A stretch of 64,000 nucleotides of DNA, taken from EX4572-165 sp002254885. GTDB lineage: Archaea; Thermoplasmatota; E2; DHVEG-1. Shown piece after piece: positions 1 through 8,822 of the stretch. A model generated the notes under the pieces. That model searched no databases and was not told the origin of the DNA. It saw only the letters and a list, made by a program, of their open reading frames with translations. The position numbers and the translations under genes are program-made. The stretch lies in the NCBI GenBank assembly GCA_029939595.1, contig JAOZSQ010000005.1, positions 1 to 64,000 of the forward strand, written 5' to 3'. Position 1 is the stretch's first letter. Every line of letters starts with the position of its first letter.

Positions 1-2
1 CA

Positions 3-119
3 GAACTTGGTGGAAATAGAATCTTTCTGATGAAAGATATGATGTCAGTAGAACTAGCAATAGAACAAGGTGCAGAAAAATATACAGATGAAATCGATGT
101 TGAACGTTTGATTCTATAA
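3..119 (+). CDS. C-terminal end of an unidentified protein (cut by window edge)
   Basis: An open frame enters from the left edge and reads 38 codons to a TAA at 117-119. The tail is LGGNRIFLMKDMMSVELAIE followed by an acidic stretch ending VERLIL. The start lies outside the window. The composition looks like a genuine protein end, with a helical, charged tail. I do not recognise the family from so short a piece. A T-rich tract follows the stop directly and could serve as terminator. Confidence 0.6.
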   Translation, partial: ELGGNRIFLMKDMMSVELAIEQGAEKYTDEIDVERLIL

Positions 120-764
120 TTTTTTTTATACTCTTGATCTGACATCAATTGCGCTTCTTATTTTTTCCACTTTATTTAATATCATCATTAATAATATCTG
201 ATAGATGAGACAATATAAAGTAAACTTCTTTCTATTTTTTTAAAACAAAATAATTCAATTCTTCTTCTAGGTTATTAAAATAAATATTTATCATAGCTAT
301 TACATTTAAAAAATAAATAAAATTTTTATGACGAATTATAGCAAAATAATATGAAAATAATGAATTATGTTTAAAAATATCGCCATTGCGATGAAATATA
401 TTCTTTATACTTAATTGGAATATTGTTTATAAGTTTCTTTTCATATTCTTTTCCATTCATTTCATTTCTTAAGATTATTTCATATTCTTGATTCATCTTT
501 TTTCACCTGCCATTCCATATAGCGTGTTATTGTTTGCATATTATTTTATTTAATGGTGATGTGTAAATTTCCCATTTTGATAAAATAATATAATTTACAA
601 ATAATTATTATAAATTTAACAATATTATTCAAAAATCTTTTCTTTCTAATTCTCTATTAATATCAAATTCTATTGTTCAATTCTAATTTATAACTGATTT
701 CAACTGAAAAAGACTATCCTTTCAAGGTTACAAATGAAAATTATACACTTTTTTTCAAATATAA
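120..764. other. AT-rich gap with one possible small gene
   Basis: About 645 bases separate the partial first gene from the next clear gene. The DNA is extremely AT-rich. I see one small candidate frame (371-496, minus strand, listed separately) and otherwise no long frame, tRNA or repeat. Confidence 0.5.
371..496 (-). CDS. possible 41-residue small protein
   Basis: A 42-codon minus-strand frame begins with ATG at 496 and stops with TAA at 371-373. The product starts MNQEYEIILRNEMNGKEYEK, is highly charged, has no membrane segment, and ends in an aromatic cluster (QWRYF). A GGTG element lies a few bases upstream of the ATG, and a TATA-like CTATATGG sits about 24 nt upstream, as at other genes here. 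Function is unknown. It could be a chance frame in AT-rich DNA, but start signals and amino-acid composition favour a gene. Confidence 0.4.
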   Translation of the reverse strand: MNQEYEIILRNEMNGKEYEKKLINNIPIKYKEYISSQWRYF

Positions 765-1436
765 TTAATTTATAGGTAGAAATATGAAAATTAATATAAA
801 TATTGAGCTGAAAATCGTGATAAAAATATTATCATCAATAGGGCCTATTTCAAATAGCTCAACAATTGATGCGATTAGTCCAGCTATTGCTCCACCTATT
901 GCAATTCCACAAAGAGAACCAAAACCAAAACCAAGAGGAATACAAACAAATGCCATAAAGACATTTCCAATGGGGTGTTTGCTTCTTTTTTTGAATACCA
1001 TATTTCGAATAAGTCCTGTAACACCATCTCCAAATGACATGAAAAGAGCTGGGATAATTGCAATCCATTTATACTCATCACCTAGAAATGCCCATAATAA
1101 AAAAATTGAAAATCCCCACATTATGCAAAAATTTACATCGTTATAATCCCTTTTATTTTGGAACCAATAGAGTTTACTTCCCTTTTTGTGAGAAATATAT
1201 GTAACTACTGTAAGTATGATACTTGCTAAAAATGGAACCCAATATGAAGAAAAAAAAGGCATGAAAAGAGCAGTTATTCCACCTGCAAATATATGGACAA
1301 ATTTGCGATTATAGTAAATTGCAGTTTCATTTTCAACCCCCTTACGCCTATTATATTCATATAAAAATTTCAATGAATAAAAAGTAGAGGCAACATAAAT
1401 CGATAGAATAATGGCTAGGAGGATATCAAAGACCAT
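765..1436 (-). CDS. polyprenol/phytol kinase-like integral membrane protein (CTP-dependent lipid kinase family)
   Basis: A 223-residue protein with about six hydrophobic segments. It has the conserved patches of the dolichol kinase/phytol kinase/CDP-diglyceride synthase superfamily: RKFVHI (44-49), SFGDGVTGLIRN (134-145), KHPIGN (153-158) and the acidic ELFEIGPIDDN patch (193-203). Members use CTP to phosphorylate, or transfer CMP to, an isoprenoid or lipid at the membrane. Here the substrate is probably a geranylgeraniol- or dolichol-type polyprenol, but substrate is inference. It could instead be a CDP-archaeol-synthase relative, though the length and the SFGDGVTG patch suit the kinase branch better. 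It is monocistronic and follows a convergent gap. Confidence 0.75.
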   Translation of the reverse strand: MVFDILLAIILSIYVASTFYSLKFLYEYNRRKGVENETAIYYNRKFVHIFAGGITALFMPFFSSYWVPFLASIILTVVTYISHKKGSKLYWFQNKRDYNDVNFCIMWGFSIFLLWAFLGDEYKWIAIIPALFMSFGDGVTGLIRNMVFKKRSKHPIGNVFMAFVCIPLGFGFGSLCGIAIGGAIAGLIASIVELFEIGPIDDNIFITIFSSIFILIFIFLPIN

Positions 1437-1482
1437 ATGATTTCAGACAATACACTCTTTCTATTTAATCTTTTAAATATGT

Positions 1483-2064
1483 TTATATTTTATTGTAAAA
1501 CTGTTCATGTATAATTGAAGATAATGGTTTTTTGGGAACATGTAAGATTTCTTTTTTATCTCTCCAATATTTGACCTCATTAATGTTTTCTTCCCTCTGT
1601 ACTGTTTCATTTCTTTTCCCAAGTGCAATAAGGGCTTTTAATTCAATAAAATCAGGTATTTTTAAAATATGTTTTAGTTCTTTTTTATTTATTTTACAGA
1701 GAATACATGAATCAAGTTCTAATGATTTTGCACTAAGTACGATATATGCCATTGCTATTCCCACATCAAGATCTACATAAGAATTCTTAGGTTGAGTATT
1801 AATTATTGCAACATATGCAGTTGGTCTTTCATGTTTCTCGGGTTTCCATATGGGTTTAATGTATCCAGCCCATCCAATATTAGGAAAAATAGAAGCACAC
1901 TGTTCTTGTTTATTAATGATTATATATTCAAGTGGTTGAAGATTTGCAGCAGATGGTGCTATACGGGCTGCATCAATGATTGTCTGAAGATTTTTATCCT
2001 CTATTTGATCCTGAACGAAACGACGGATACTATTTCTTTTATTAATACACTCAAGGACTTCCAT
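1483..2064 (-). CDS. nitroreductase-family flavoprotein
   Basis: A 193-residue nitroreductase-fold protein, normal length for the family. The N-terminal INKRNSIRRF (8-16) supplies the arginines that hold the FMN phosphate. APSAANLQP (36-44) is the classic second FMN-contact motif. The family reduces nitro groups, quinones or flavins with NAD(P)H, or dehalogenates and fragments flavins; the substrate cannot be read from sequence. A second, clearly different member lies at 5117-5662. The upstream neighbour is divergent, so this is probably a single-gene unit. Confidence 0.85.
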   Translation of the reverse strand: MEVLECINKRNSIRRFVQDQIEDKNLQTIIDAARIAPSAANLQPLEYIIINKQEQCASIFPNIGWAGYIKPIWKPEKHERPTAYVAIINTQPKNSYVDLDVGIAMAYIVLSAKSLELDSCILCKINKKELKHILKIPDFIELKALIALGKRNETVQREENINEVKYWRDKKEILHVPKKPLSSIIHEQFYNKI

Positions 2065-2163
2065 TTAAGTAATACAATTACTATGTTTTTTTAATTGTTT
2101 TCATTTATTTTTGTTATAAATTATCCATTATACTTATTAGCTATGGTTAAATTACAGTATTAT

Positions 2164-3735
2164 ATGGCAAGTGTCAAACGACAAGTTGGTTGTTGTGGAG
2201 GTGCACGAGTTGGTAAATCTATTGTGCGAAATGCTTCTAAGACAATTGAGAAACAAATGATTGAACATGCTGATAAATTATACGAAAATCCTTTTCTTGT
2301 CCTTCCAAAATTTCAGGATGATATCAGTAAGAAAGGTTTTAAGAAAACTTCAAAACAAATTGAAAAATTAGAAAAAATTAAGGACGATACTGATAAACTT
2401 GAGAAAATATCTAATAAAAGGTCCTTAGCAGCAGCAATTGCAGGGACCTTACTTATCCATCATGCTCAAAAAGCACCATTCTTAGCAGCAGCACCAATAA
2501 CTTCTGGCACAGTCCTTTTTGCTCAACGTGGAAATGCATTACGTGAACATCTGATCGCAGTTCAACATCACGATGATCCATTTTTCAGATTATTAGGCAT
2601 TAGAGATATTGTTTTAAAAAATGATCTTTATGTATATTCATGGGATGAATCTTTTGTATGTATGGGTAAAAAAGCGGCCCCACCATCTGATTTTATTGAG
2701 TTTGTAATGAAAAAACATGAATTATCTTTCTCAAATAATATTGCTATCTGTCCACATTTATCATCTGAAAAAATCCAAAATAAAAAAATCTACAATCATC
2801 CATATCTTTTCATACATTGGAAATCAGCAGATATTCTAATTGGTATATGTAAGCAATGTGCCTCAAAAAAGACAAATTTTCTCTTTGAAACAACAAAATA
2901 TCTGATAGAACCAGATATTCAAACAGATTTCTCTATTGAAATAATTGGACATGTCTTGAAGGGCGAAGATAATGATTGTGAAAATGAAACCTTGTTTATA
3001 AATGAGTATTTTTCGGGAAGACTTTCAGATAAAGAACTTATCGAAAAAAACATGAATCAACGTTTAAAAAAATTAAAGAATTCTTCTGAAATAAACTATG
3101 TTTTAAATAAAAAATCTTATGCTCAACCTGAAGAGTTTATCAATGCACTTCATCCAAATGAACATGAAAAGAATGCCTTACTTTTTCTACTTGATCATCA
3201 TCAAGAATCATTAGTGGTCTCTGATGTCACACCAAATTCAGTTATTGAAATGCTATGGAAAGAAAATGGTATTCAGTTTCTAGAAGAGATTGTTCAAGAT
3301 AAAGATAAAGCAGAAGATCTATACACACTTTCTGAATCTCCCTCTCAGATAATTAAAATTGCTTATGATATAAAGAACCGTAAACAGATTCTAAAAGATC
3401 TTCCAGTTTATGAAAATTTACCACCTCTTGCAAATTTTGCAGATCATCTTGCTCGTATTTATCGTATTGAAGGAAAAGATAAAGTTATCATTGAAGCGAA
3501 AAAACATCCTGATGGTACAAGGGGAAAAGCAATCTCTTATGGTTTTTTACTTGCAATTAATAAAGCAAAGGATTTTAGATGGAAATATAAAAAAGAAGAA
3601 ATTGAATCCGGTGAATTTCTTAAACCATATATTGAAAAACTTCTTAGCTGTACAACTGACTCATATGATGAGGCATTGCAGGATCTTCTTACATTTAGTG
3701 GCGCATCTATTGATATATCTAAATATAAAATATAG
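2164..3735 (+). CDS. uncharacterised cytoplasmic protein with Cys/His-rich middle segment
   Basis: A protein of about 523 residues if it starts at ATG 2164 (MASVKRQ). Frames upstream to 2095 add a hydrophobic stretch that reads like non-coding AT-rich DNA. Visible features are a Cys pair with a Gly-rich GGARVGKS near residue 17, a lysine-rich helical stretch (about 45-95), a short Ala-rich segment, and a possible metal site made of ICPHL and CKQC about 45 residues apart. The C-terminal half is helical and acidic. GGARVGKS fits the letter of a Walker A motif, but no hydrophobic strand precedes it and no Walker B is evident. I do not recognise the family. It is flanked by a divergent nitroreductase and an aminotransferase on the same strand. 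Confidence 0.65.
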   Translation: MASVKRQVGCCGGARVGKSIVRNASKTIEKQMIEHADKLYENPFLVLPKFQDDISKKGFKKTSKQIEKLEKIKDDTDKLEKISNKRSLAAAIAGTLLIHHAQKAPFLAAAPITSGTVLFAQRGNALREHLIAVQHHDDPFFRLLGIRDIVLKNDLYVYSWDESFVCMGKKAAPPSDFIEFVMKKHELSFSNNIAICPHLSSEKIQNKKIYNHPYLFIHWKSADILIGICKQCASKKTNFLFETTKYLIEPDIQTDFSIEIIGHVLKGEDNDCENETLFINEYFSGRLSDKELIEKNMNQRLKKLKNSSEINYVLNKKSYAQPEEFINALHPNEHEKNALLFLLDHHQESLVVSDVTPNSVIEMLWKENGIQFLEEIVQDKDKAEDLYTLSESPSQIIKIAYDIKNRKQILKDLPVYENLPPLANFADHLARIYRIEGKDKVIIEAKKHPDGTRGKAISYGFLLAINKAKDFRWKYKKEEIESGEFLKPYIEKLLSCTTDSYDEALQDLLTFSGASIDISKYKI

Positions 3736-3797
3736 ATGAAATATATTCATCTTTTAAATTTCTTTAAGAGGAAAATATAATTTTTTTTACCATTAGA

Positions 3798-3808
3798 TAT
3801 TTAAATAC
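3798..3808 (+). promoter_or_regulatory. TATA box of the aminotransferase gene
   Basis: The sequence ATATTTAAATA is centred about 34 nt before the ATG at 3837. Transcription would start about 25 nt downstream of the box, so the mRNA would have a very short leader. No Shine-Dalgarno-like sequence precedes the ATG, which agrees with leaderless translation. Confidence 0.55.
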
Positions 3809-3836
3809 TTCCTGATTCCATCTTTTGTGAACACCC

Positions 3837-5042
3837 ATGATTAGAGCATCGAATCGATCAAAAAATGTTTCTTACGCAATTCGTGATGTGATTATTCCTG
3901 CAAAAAAACTTGAAAAGCAAGGTAAAAAAATCCTACATTTAAATATTGGTGATCCGATTAAATATGATTTTGATACGCCTCAACATATGAAAGATGCATT
4001 ATATGAAGCCGCACAACAAGGATTCAATGGTTATGCACCTTCAGAAGGATACCCTGAACTTATAGATGCGATTATTGATCGTGAGAAAAATCGTAATAAT
4101 GTCAATTATTCAACTGATAATATATGTGTAACAACTGGTGTTACAGAATCATTACAAATTCTTTTAGAAACAAATCTTAACCCAAATGAAGAATTAATTA
4201 TCCCTGGTCCAACGTATCCTCAATATAATCTAATCACCAGAGTAAACAATGCATTGCCTGTTTATTATCAATGCATTGAAGAAGAAGGGTGGGCACCAGA
4301 TATCGATCAAATAAGAAAACGTATGACCAATAGAACAAAAGCAATTGTGATAATTAATCCAAATAATCCTACTGGTGCCGTCTATTCTGAAAAGATCCTT
4401 AAAGAATTTATTGATATCGCAGGAGAATATAATATACCAGTTGTTTCCGATGAGATATATGATGATTTAACATTTTCAAATAAACAAACAGCCACTGCAT
4501 CTATTGCAAAAGATGTTCCAGTAATAACCTTTAATGGCTTTTCAAAGGTTTATCTAGTTCCGGGTTGGAGGATGGGTTATGTTATGTTTCATCATAATGG
4601 TGAACTTGATGAAATTCAGGATGCATTCATGCGTATCGCACGTTCCAGACTTTCAGCCAATTCAGTATGCCAAAAAGCATGTATAGCAGCATTAAAAGGC
4701 CCTCAAGATCATATTAAACAAATGAATGATAAATTAATACAACGCAGAGATTTTGCATTTAAACGTTTAAATGAAATTCCTGGTATTTCAACACAGAAAC
4801 CAGAAGGTGCTTTCTATATCTTCCCAAAAATTGATGCAATGGACCAAGGCATATGGAAAAATGATAAAGAATTTGTTCTTGACCTTTTACATGATCAACA
4901 AGTTCTTGTTGTTCATGGATCAGGTTTTTGTCAAACATATGGAAAAAATCATTTTAGAGCAGTTTTCTTACCAACAATGGAAACCTTAGAAGAAGCATTC
5001 AATAAGATGGAAATATTTATGAAAAAACGTTTAGTACAATAG
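3837..5042 (+). CDS. class I/II PLP-dependent aminotransferase
   Basis: A 401-residue fold-type I aminotransferase of the aspartate/alanine aminotransferase group. LNIGDPIKYDF (about 35-45) and NGYAPSEGYPEL are substrate-side loops. INPNNPTGA carries the cofactor Asn. SDEIYDDLTF carries the Asp that binds the pyridine nitrogen and the Tyr of the PLP O3' contact. NGFSKVYLVPGWRMGY carries the Schiff-base lysine, Lys237. The combination resembles archaeal alanine/glutamate-type (AlaT-like) enzymes. The reaction is amino transfer between an amino acid and 2-oxoglutarate or pyruvate in the cytoplasm, suiting a peptide-degrading organism. Exact substrate is not resolvable. Confidence 0.9.
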   Translation: MIRASNRSKNVSYAIRDVIIPAKKLEKQGKKILHLNIGDPIKYDFDTPQHMKDALYEAAQQGFNGYAPSEGYPELIDAIIDREKNRNNVNYSTDNICVTTGVTESLQILLETNLNPNEELIIPGPTYPQYNLITRVNNALPVYYQCIEEEGWAPDIDQIRKRMTNRTKAIVIINPNNPTGAVYSEKILKEFIDIAGEYNIPVVSDEIYDDLTFSNKQTATASIAKDVPVITFNGFSKVYLVPGWRMGYVMFHHNGELDEIQDAFMRIARSRLSANSVCQKACIAALKGPQDHIKQMNDKLIQRRDFAFKRLNEIPGISTQKPEGAFYIFPKIDAMDQGIWKNDKEFVLDLLHDQQVLVVHGSGFCQTYGKNHFRAVFLPTMETLEEAFNKMEIFMKKRLVQ

Positions 5043-5116
5043 AAACATAATACTGTTTACATACAATAAATATAAAAAAATAGATATTAATTAAATTCAG
5101 ATATTTTCCATAATGT

Positions 5117-5662
5117 TTACCATTTATCCCAATGTATGATTTCCTGTAAAGATTTCCTTTTTGTACTACGAATTAACTTTTTACGGGTTTTTAATCCAAT
5201 TGATTCTTTTTCTTTTGAATGTCCAACAGGAGTCATTGCAACTATTTTTATTCTTGGTGGAATTTCAAGGATTTCCTTTATTTTTTTCTCATCAAAGCCA
5301 CCAATCCAACAGGTTCCAAGATCTCTATTTGTAGCCGCTAATATAAGGTGTTCAAATGCAATAGCAACATCTACGATATAATAACCAATTTCATTATTAT
5401 ATCCACTTTGTTTTGGATCTGCACAAGCAACAATAATGACTGGTGCTTGTTTCAACCAGCGATTAATAATATTTGTTTTTGCTATTTCTTTAATTATATT
5501 TTGTTTTTTTATTACGATGAATCTCCAACATTGCTTATTCATCCATGATGGTGCCTTCTGAGCACATTCAAGAATATATAATATATCTTCATCTGAAACA
5601 ATTTTTTGTAAAAAAGAACGTGTGCTCACTCGATTATTGATAACATCTGAGAATTCCATCAA
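5117..5662 (-). CDS. nitroreductase-family flavoprotein (second copy type)
   Basis: A 181-residue nitroreductase-fold protein. NNRVSTRSFL near the N-terminus gives the FMN-phosphate arginines, and KAPSWMNKQCWRFIVI is the second FMN motif. ATNRDLGTCWIGGF and MTPVGHSKE are typical C-terminal elements. It is only distantly similar to the protein at 1483-2064 and is not a recent duplicate. It is convergent with the aminotransferase, from which only a 74-nt gap separates it. Electron donor NAD(P)H and substrate quinone, nitro or flavin compound are family knowledge only. Confidence 0.85.
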   Translation of the reverse strand: MMEFSDVINNRVSTRSFLQKIVSDEDILYILECAQKAPSWMNKQCWRFIVIKKQNIIKEIAKTNIINRWLKQAPVIIVACADPKQSGYNNEIGYYIVDVAIAFEHLILAATNRDLGTCWIGGFDEKKIKEILEIPPRIKIVAMTPVGHSKEKESIGLKTRKKLIRSTKRKSLQEIIHWDKW

Positions 5663-5740
5663 CCATCCAACCTACTAAATATATTTATTGATTATACACC
5701 ATTATAATTAAAAAATTAAAATGACATTAGCAAAGATTTA

Positions 5741-6775
5741 CTATTGTTGTTTAAGTTTATTGATCTTTTCAAATATGACTTGATCGACTGTTTGATGTAT
5801 TTCATCAATATTCATTGGATGTGAGATCACAGATTCAATATCCTGATTTTCAGAAATATCTAGAACCGGCGATTTTGAGTTATATAAACGTGATTCTGTA
5901 TCAAATGATCTTATTTCAGATTCTGATTCTAATGCATTTTGAACTGTTGAAACATGGGCAATTCTTTCTTGGATACTAGTTTGTGCAATTGGTTTAATTT
6001 GAACTTTTCCATCAACCATTTGTTTCTGTAATTGTTCAAATGCATGTGTTTGTTTAATGGATTCCATTTGTGTTTTTGTTAGTTGTTTACTAAGATCGGT
6101 TATTATCTGATTTCTGGAAATTATATCATCATTAAAACTCTTTATTTCCTGTTGTAATCTCATTATTTGATCATTTTTTTCCGAAACGTCAAGATTTCTA
6201 AGTGCAACAATTGCATCTTTTCTTTCCACTTTATCATTGAATTGATCAATCATATGGGCTTGTTCAATGAATTGAGTTTGCCTATCTGTTAATTGACGTG
6301 ACAATTGACATATAATTTCATTACGAGTTTCAACATCATTATTAAGAATTTCAACTTCATTTTTTAAAAATTTTAAAGTGTTTTCATTTTCATCAAGGAT
6401 TTCCTGTATAATTGGTTCAGAAGTTAAGTTGATCTTTTTTTCCTTAGTTAACCACCCTATTGCCTGATGTATTTCGATAGCATTTAATTCTGTTATTTTA
6501 TGTAATGTTGAAACAGAATATGGAACTTCTTTTAGGATTTTAAATACAATTTCTGCATTTAATCCAATTGTTTTATCCATATTTGTTTGTCCCAAAGAAA
6601 AAAATTCACCATTTCTATGTATTTTATTTTCCTTTGATAACCATCCAATAGCTGCATCAACCTCTGGAGCTTTCAACTCAGTTTCATTAATAAGTTGATA
6701 TCTTGTTGCTCTTTTTTTTGAATCTAAAACCCGCCAAACTTTCCCAGCATTGGGTCCAATTGAATCTTCATCCAT
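5741..6775 (-). CDS. tandem winged-helix (DUF2582-type) protein with long coiled coil
   Basis: I choose the ATG at 6775 (MDEDSIGPNAGK). A GAGG lies 9 nt upstream of it, whereas the longer frame up to 6832 begins with an implausible aromatic stretch. From this start there are 344 residues. Two winged-helix repeats (about 4-62 and 64-117) each carry IG.NA..V..(I/L)L and AIGWL.KE.KI, the signature of the wHTH_DUF2582 family. A heptad-rich coiled coil (about 130-255) follows, then a low-complexity tail. It probably binds DNA or RNA as an oligomer. The target is unknown. It sits beside a decayed segment (6842-7107). Confidence 0.75.
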   Translation of the reverse strand: MDEDSIGPNAGKVWRVLDSKKRATRYQLINETELKAPEVDAAIGWLSKENKIHRNGEFFSLGQTNMDKTIGLNAEIVFKILKEVPYSVSTLHKITELNAIEIHQAIGWLTKEKKINLTSEPIIQEILDENENTLKFLKNEVEILNNDVETRNEIICQLSRQLTDRQTQFIEQAHMIDQFNDKVERKDAIVALRNLDVSEKNDQIMRLQQEIKSFNDDIISRNQIITDLSKQLTKTQMESIKQTHAFEQLQKQMVDGKVQIKPIAQTSIQERIAHVSTVQNALESESEIRSFDTESRLYNSKSPVLDISENQDIESVISHPMNIDEIHQTVDQVIFEKINKLKQQ

Positions 6776-6841
6776 TTGGTACATCCTCACACAATGATTA
6801 GAAAAGAAAAAGTAGCACTTATACTTTTCCATTAAAATAAA

Positions 6842-7107
6842 TGAAAATTCCTATTGCGCCCAACAAGGGTTGTAATCCTTTAATAACAGTTATACACGTT
6901 CCAATGCCTGTTCTCCTTCCTTTGTAAACCTCATCCCCAATAATAAGAGTTCCTAAAAACACGTTTGTACAAATATACGCATCTATGAGATCTGATTAAT
7001 AATCCTCCTCTTCCCTGTTGAATGATTCCGTTCATATTTTTATCTCCATGAGATATCCAAATATGCCCTGGGTTTTCTTTTCCTTCCTGTGTTTCAGTTC
7101 GAATGCA
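6842..7107 (-). pseudogene. frameshifted remnant of an unidentified coding region
   Basis: On the minus strand, codons from 7107 read CIRTETQEGKENPGHIW, then SHGDKNMNGIIQQGRGGLLI. After a one-base shift near 6998 the adjacent frame continues DAYICTNVFLGTLIIGDEVY, then KGRRTGIG and a hydrophobic tail, before stopping at the neighbour's start. Neither half has a proper beginning and end. Gly/Arg-rich composition and base composition differ from the neighbours. This looks like a decayed gene, perhaps from a mobile element, but I cannot name the family. Confidence 0.35.
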
Positions 7108-7113
7108 CTCTCT

Positions 7114-7136
7114 GTTGTGCCTATAATGGGCACAAC
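7114..7136. repeat. perfect 8-bp inverted repeat (GTTGTGCC/GGCACAAC)
   Basis: GTTGTGCC at 7114-7121 and GGCACAAC at 7129-7136 are exact reverse complements with a 7-base spacer TATAATG. The right arm is part of ATGGGCACAA, which recurs at 7178-7187 and, as ATGGGCATAA, at 7209-7218. It lies at the edge of the decayed segment. It could be an element end, an operator or a hairpin. Confidence 0.5.
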
Positions 7137-7529
7137 ATAGTTAAATGCCTGTCCATATCTAAAGACAAGTTGAAAAAATGGGCACAATCAATCTAAATAC
7201 AACTCTCAATGGGCATAATAGGAAAATTCAAACTATTAAGATTCTCTAACACTTTAAAGTTCTTCAGATATTTTATATTATATACAATATTTTTATGTAA
7301 TAAACCTTGCTTCATAAGTGATTTGAATTATAAAAAAATATTTGAAAATTTTTAAATTAAGGGAACACGATGCAGTTGTTCTAAAAATGGACAGATAATT
7401 TAAGAATCATAAAATTGTGTAATTTATTGAATTAAACGACAATTTATTGACGAATAAATTGACGAATAAATGAAAGATTTTATTAATTAAAAATGACATT
7501 GATAATTATTGTCTAAAATTCTAGGTTTG

Positions 7530-7766
7530 ATGGAAATGACGAGATATAAAGTAGAATTAAGTAGGATATTAAAAAAGGGATTGAACGGTAAAGATAAAAC
7601 TGAGATTTGGGCAAATATCAAAAATATGGAATCTTGTTCAACTACGAAAAAATTAGTATGGTGGGAAGATGAAAAGGGTCATTTCCATGACGAATCACCA
7701 AATTTATCATGTGAATTACGGGACATCATTGATAATGCATGGATAGAAAAAAAGAGATACTGGTAG
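7530..7766 (+). CDS. small basic hypothetical protein
   Basis: A 78-residue protein from ATG 7530 (MEMTRYKVELSRILKKG); a TTG at 7509 would add seven residues. It is basic at the N-terminus and ends in a Trp/His-rich part (KLVWWEDEKGHFHDE) followed by a short helix. There is no membrane segment or recognised motif. It sits next to the decayed segment and could be accessory DNA. The family is unknown to me. Confidence 0.5.
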   Translation: MEMTRYKVELSRILKKGLNGKDKTEIWANIKNMESCSTTKKLVWWEDEKGHFHDESPNLSCELRDIIDNAWIEKKRYW

Positions 7767-7788
7767 ATTAAATTATAAAAAAAGATGA

Positions 7789-8055
7789 TCACTTAGATTC
7801 TTCAATAAGGTCTCTGATTTTTTTTGATAATCTTAGTTTTTTATTTTTCTTTGATTTTCTTGTGATTAACAAATTATTTTCTAACATATCTGATATAATT
7901 CGATATTTTGTCATATGGCTTAATTCACAATGTAATCCAAGAGTATTTGCAAGATCATCAACTTCACGAAGTGCACCATCAATACTTGTTGCAATATGAT
8001 CTTTATGAATAACGAATATAATTGTTGCTAGACTTGCATATGTTGTAGATTTCAT
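7789..8055 (-). CDS. small helical protein, possible winged-helix domain
   Basis: An 88-residue protein. AGGAGA lies about 8 nt upstream of the ATG at 8055, a good ribosome-binding site. The order helix (LATIIFVIHKD), helix (DGALREVDDLANTLG), helix (MTKYRIISDMLENN), then LLITRKSKKNKKLRLSK as a basic hairpin, fits a minimal winged-helix domain. It may be a transcription factor, but the assignment rests on pattern only. It ends convergent with the small gene at 7530-7766. Confidence 0.6.
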   Translation of the reverse strand: MKSTTYASLATIIFVIHKDHIATSIDGALREVDDLANTLGLHCELSHMTKYRIISDMLENNLLITRKSKKNKKLRLSKKIRDLIEESK

Positions 8056-8167
8056 AGTGATATCTCCTTATTTCATAACAGATATAGGAATATTATTCTA
8101 ATACCTTTTGATAATGAATTAAAATTTTAGATGATACTAAATCAATTCATTTTAACTGATAAAAATT

Positions 8168-8458
8168 TTATTCTGCTTTTCGTAAATATATTTCAATTGA
8201 TGGTATGTCCATTGGTTTATTAGTTTTATTATCAATAATATTTTCAAGCCCTAATTTAACATCATATATAACTGTATCTTCCAAGAATTTTTTATTAACA
8301 ATTAAAGCAGCCTCAACGGCTTTTCCAATTGTATGTCCCCTAGCTTTTATGATAACTTCTGAAGATTTTTTAAATTCGGTTAATATAGCCATTACATAAT
8401 TCATTGGTGGTTTATTACCTATAAAAATTACATTGTCATCTTCGTCATCATTACTCAT
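8168..8458 (-). CDS. albA: Alba chromatin / nucleic-acid-binding protein
   Basis: About 96 residues from the ATG at 8458 (MSNDDEDD); an in-frame ATG three codons earlier (8467) is also possible. IGNKPPMNYVMAILTEF, IKARGHTIGKAVEAA and the C-terminal IPSIEIYLRK match the Alba fold. It has the loop lysine of IGNKP (which aligns with Lys16/17 of Sulfolobus Alba, the acetylation site) and the KARG motif that contacts nucleic acid. Alba dimers coat DNA and RNA. The acidic N-terminal DDEDD is unusual. A TATA-like CTTTTAAATAG lies about 30 nt upstream on the minus strand. Confidence 0.92.
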   Translation of the reverse strand: MSNDDEDDNVIFIGNKPPMNYVMAILTEFKKSSEVIIKARGHTIGKAVEAALIVNKKFLEDTVIYDVKLGLENIIDNKTNKPMDIPSIEIYLRKAE

Positions 8459-8467
8459 AGTTACCAT

Positions 8468-8822
8468 TGAAAAGATATTAAAACAATCTATTTAAAAGAT
8501 TTGATAAATATTACAAAACAATCATATTTAATAATTATAATAAATTTATATTTTTTTTATTTCAATTGTGAGAGGTATGTTTTTTCTTCTAAAATGAACT
8601 CATCATAAAAAAAAGCCAAAAATTCATCAAACATTGAACAATTAATAAAACCGTTTTCTTTTCAATATTTCTTGCCATATCATCAACTCACTAATGGATT
8701 TTGTAATTTATCATATATGAATCTTTTATGACAATTTATCAAAATGGTAAAAATCTAGCAATATCTTGAATCGATACTTCACACCTAGAATTTATATATT
8801 ATTGTTGTATTCGGGATATTTC
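8468..8822. promoter_or_regulatory. divergent gap between alba and S8e with TATA boxes
   Basis: About 355 bases with no credible protein. It contains the minus-strand TATA-like box for alba (near 8490-8500) and AATTTATATATT at 8789-8800, whose centre lies about 28 nt before the S8e ATG at 8823. That spacing implies a leaderless S8e mRNA. Confidence 0.5.

Larger units (their letters stand above)
6833..7508. other. gap holding a decayed coding segment and three TGGGCA(C/T)AA boxes
   Basis: About 675 bases without an intact gene. The first 300 bases are visibly richer in G+C than the surroundings and read as a broken minus-strand protein (listed separately). From 7114 to 7218 three copies of ATGGGCA(C/T)AA occur. 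After that the DNA returns to very AT-rich with no frame. Confidence 0.5.

Noticed and set aside
784..1146. Plus-strand 120-codon frame opposite the polyprenol kinase gene
   Set aside because: The minus-strand frame has the family motifs; the plus-strand frame is its antisense reading.
2185..2223. GGARVGKS near the start of the 2164-3735 protein as a Walker A motif
   Set aside because: No hydrophobic strand before it, no Walker B later, and too near the N-terminus; likely chance.
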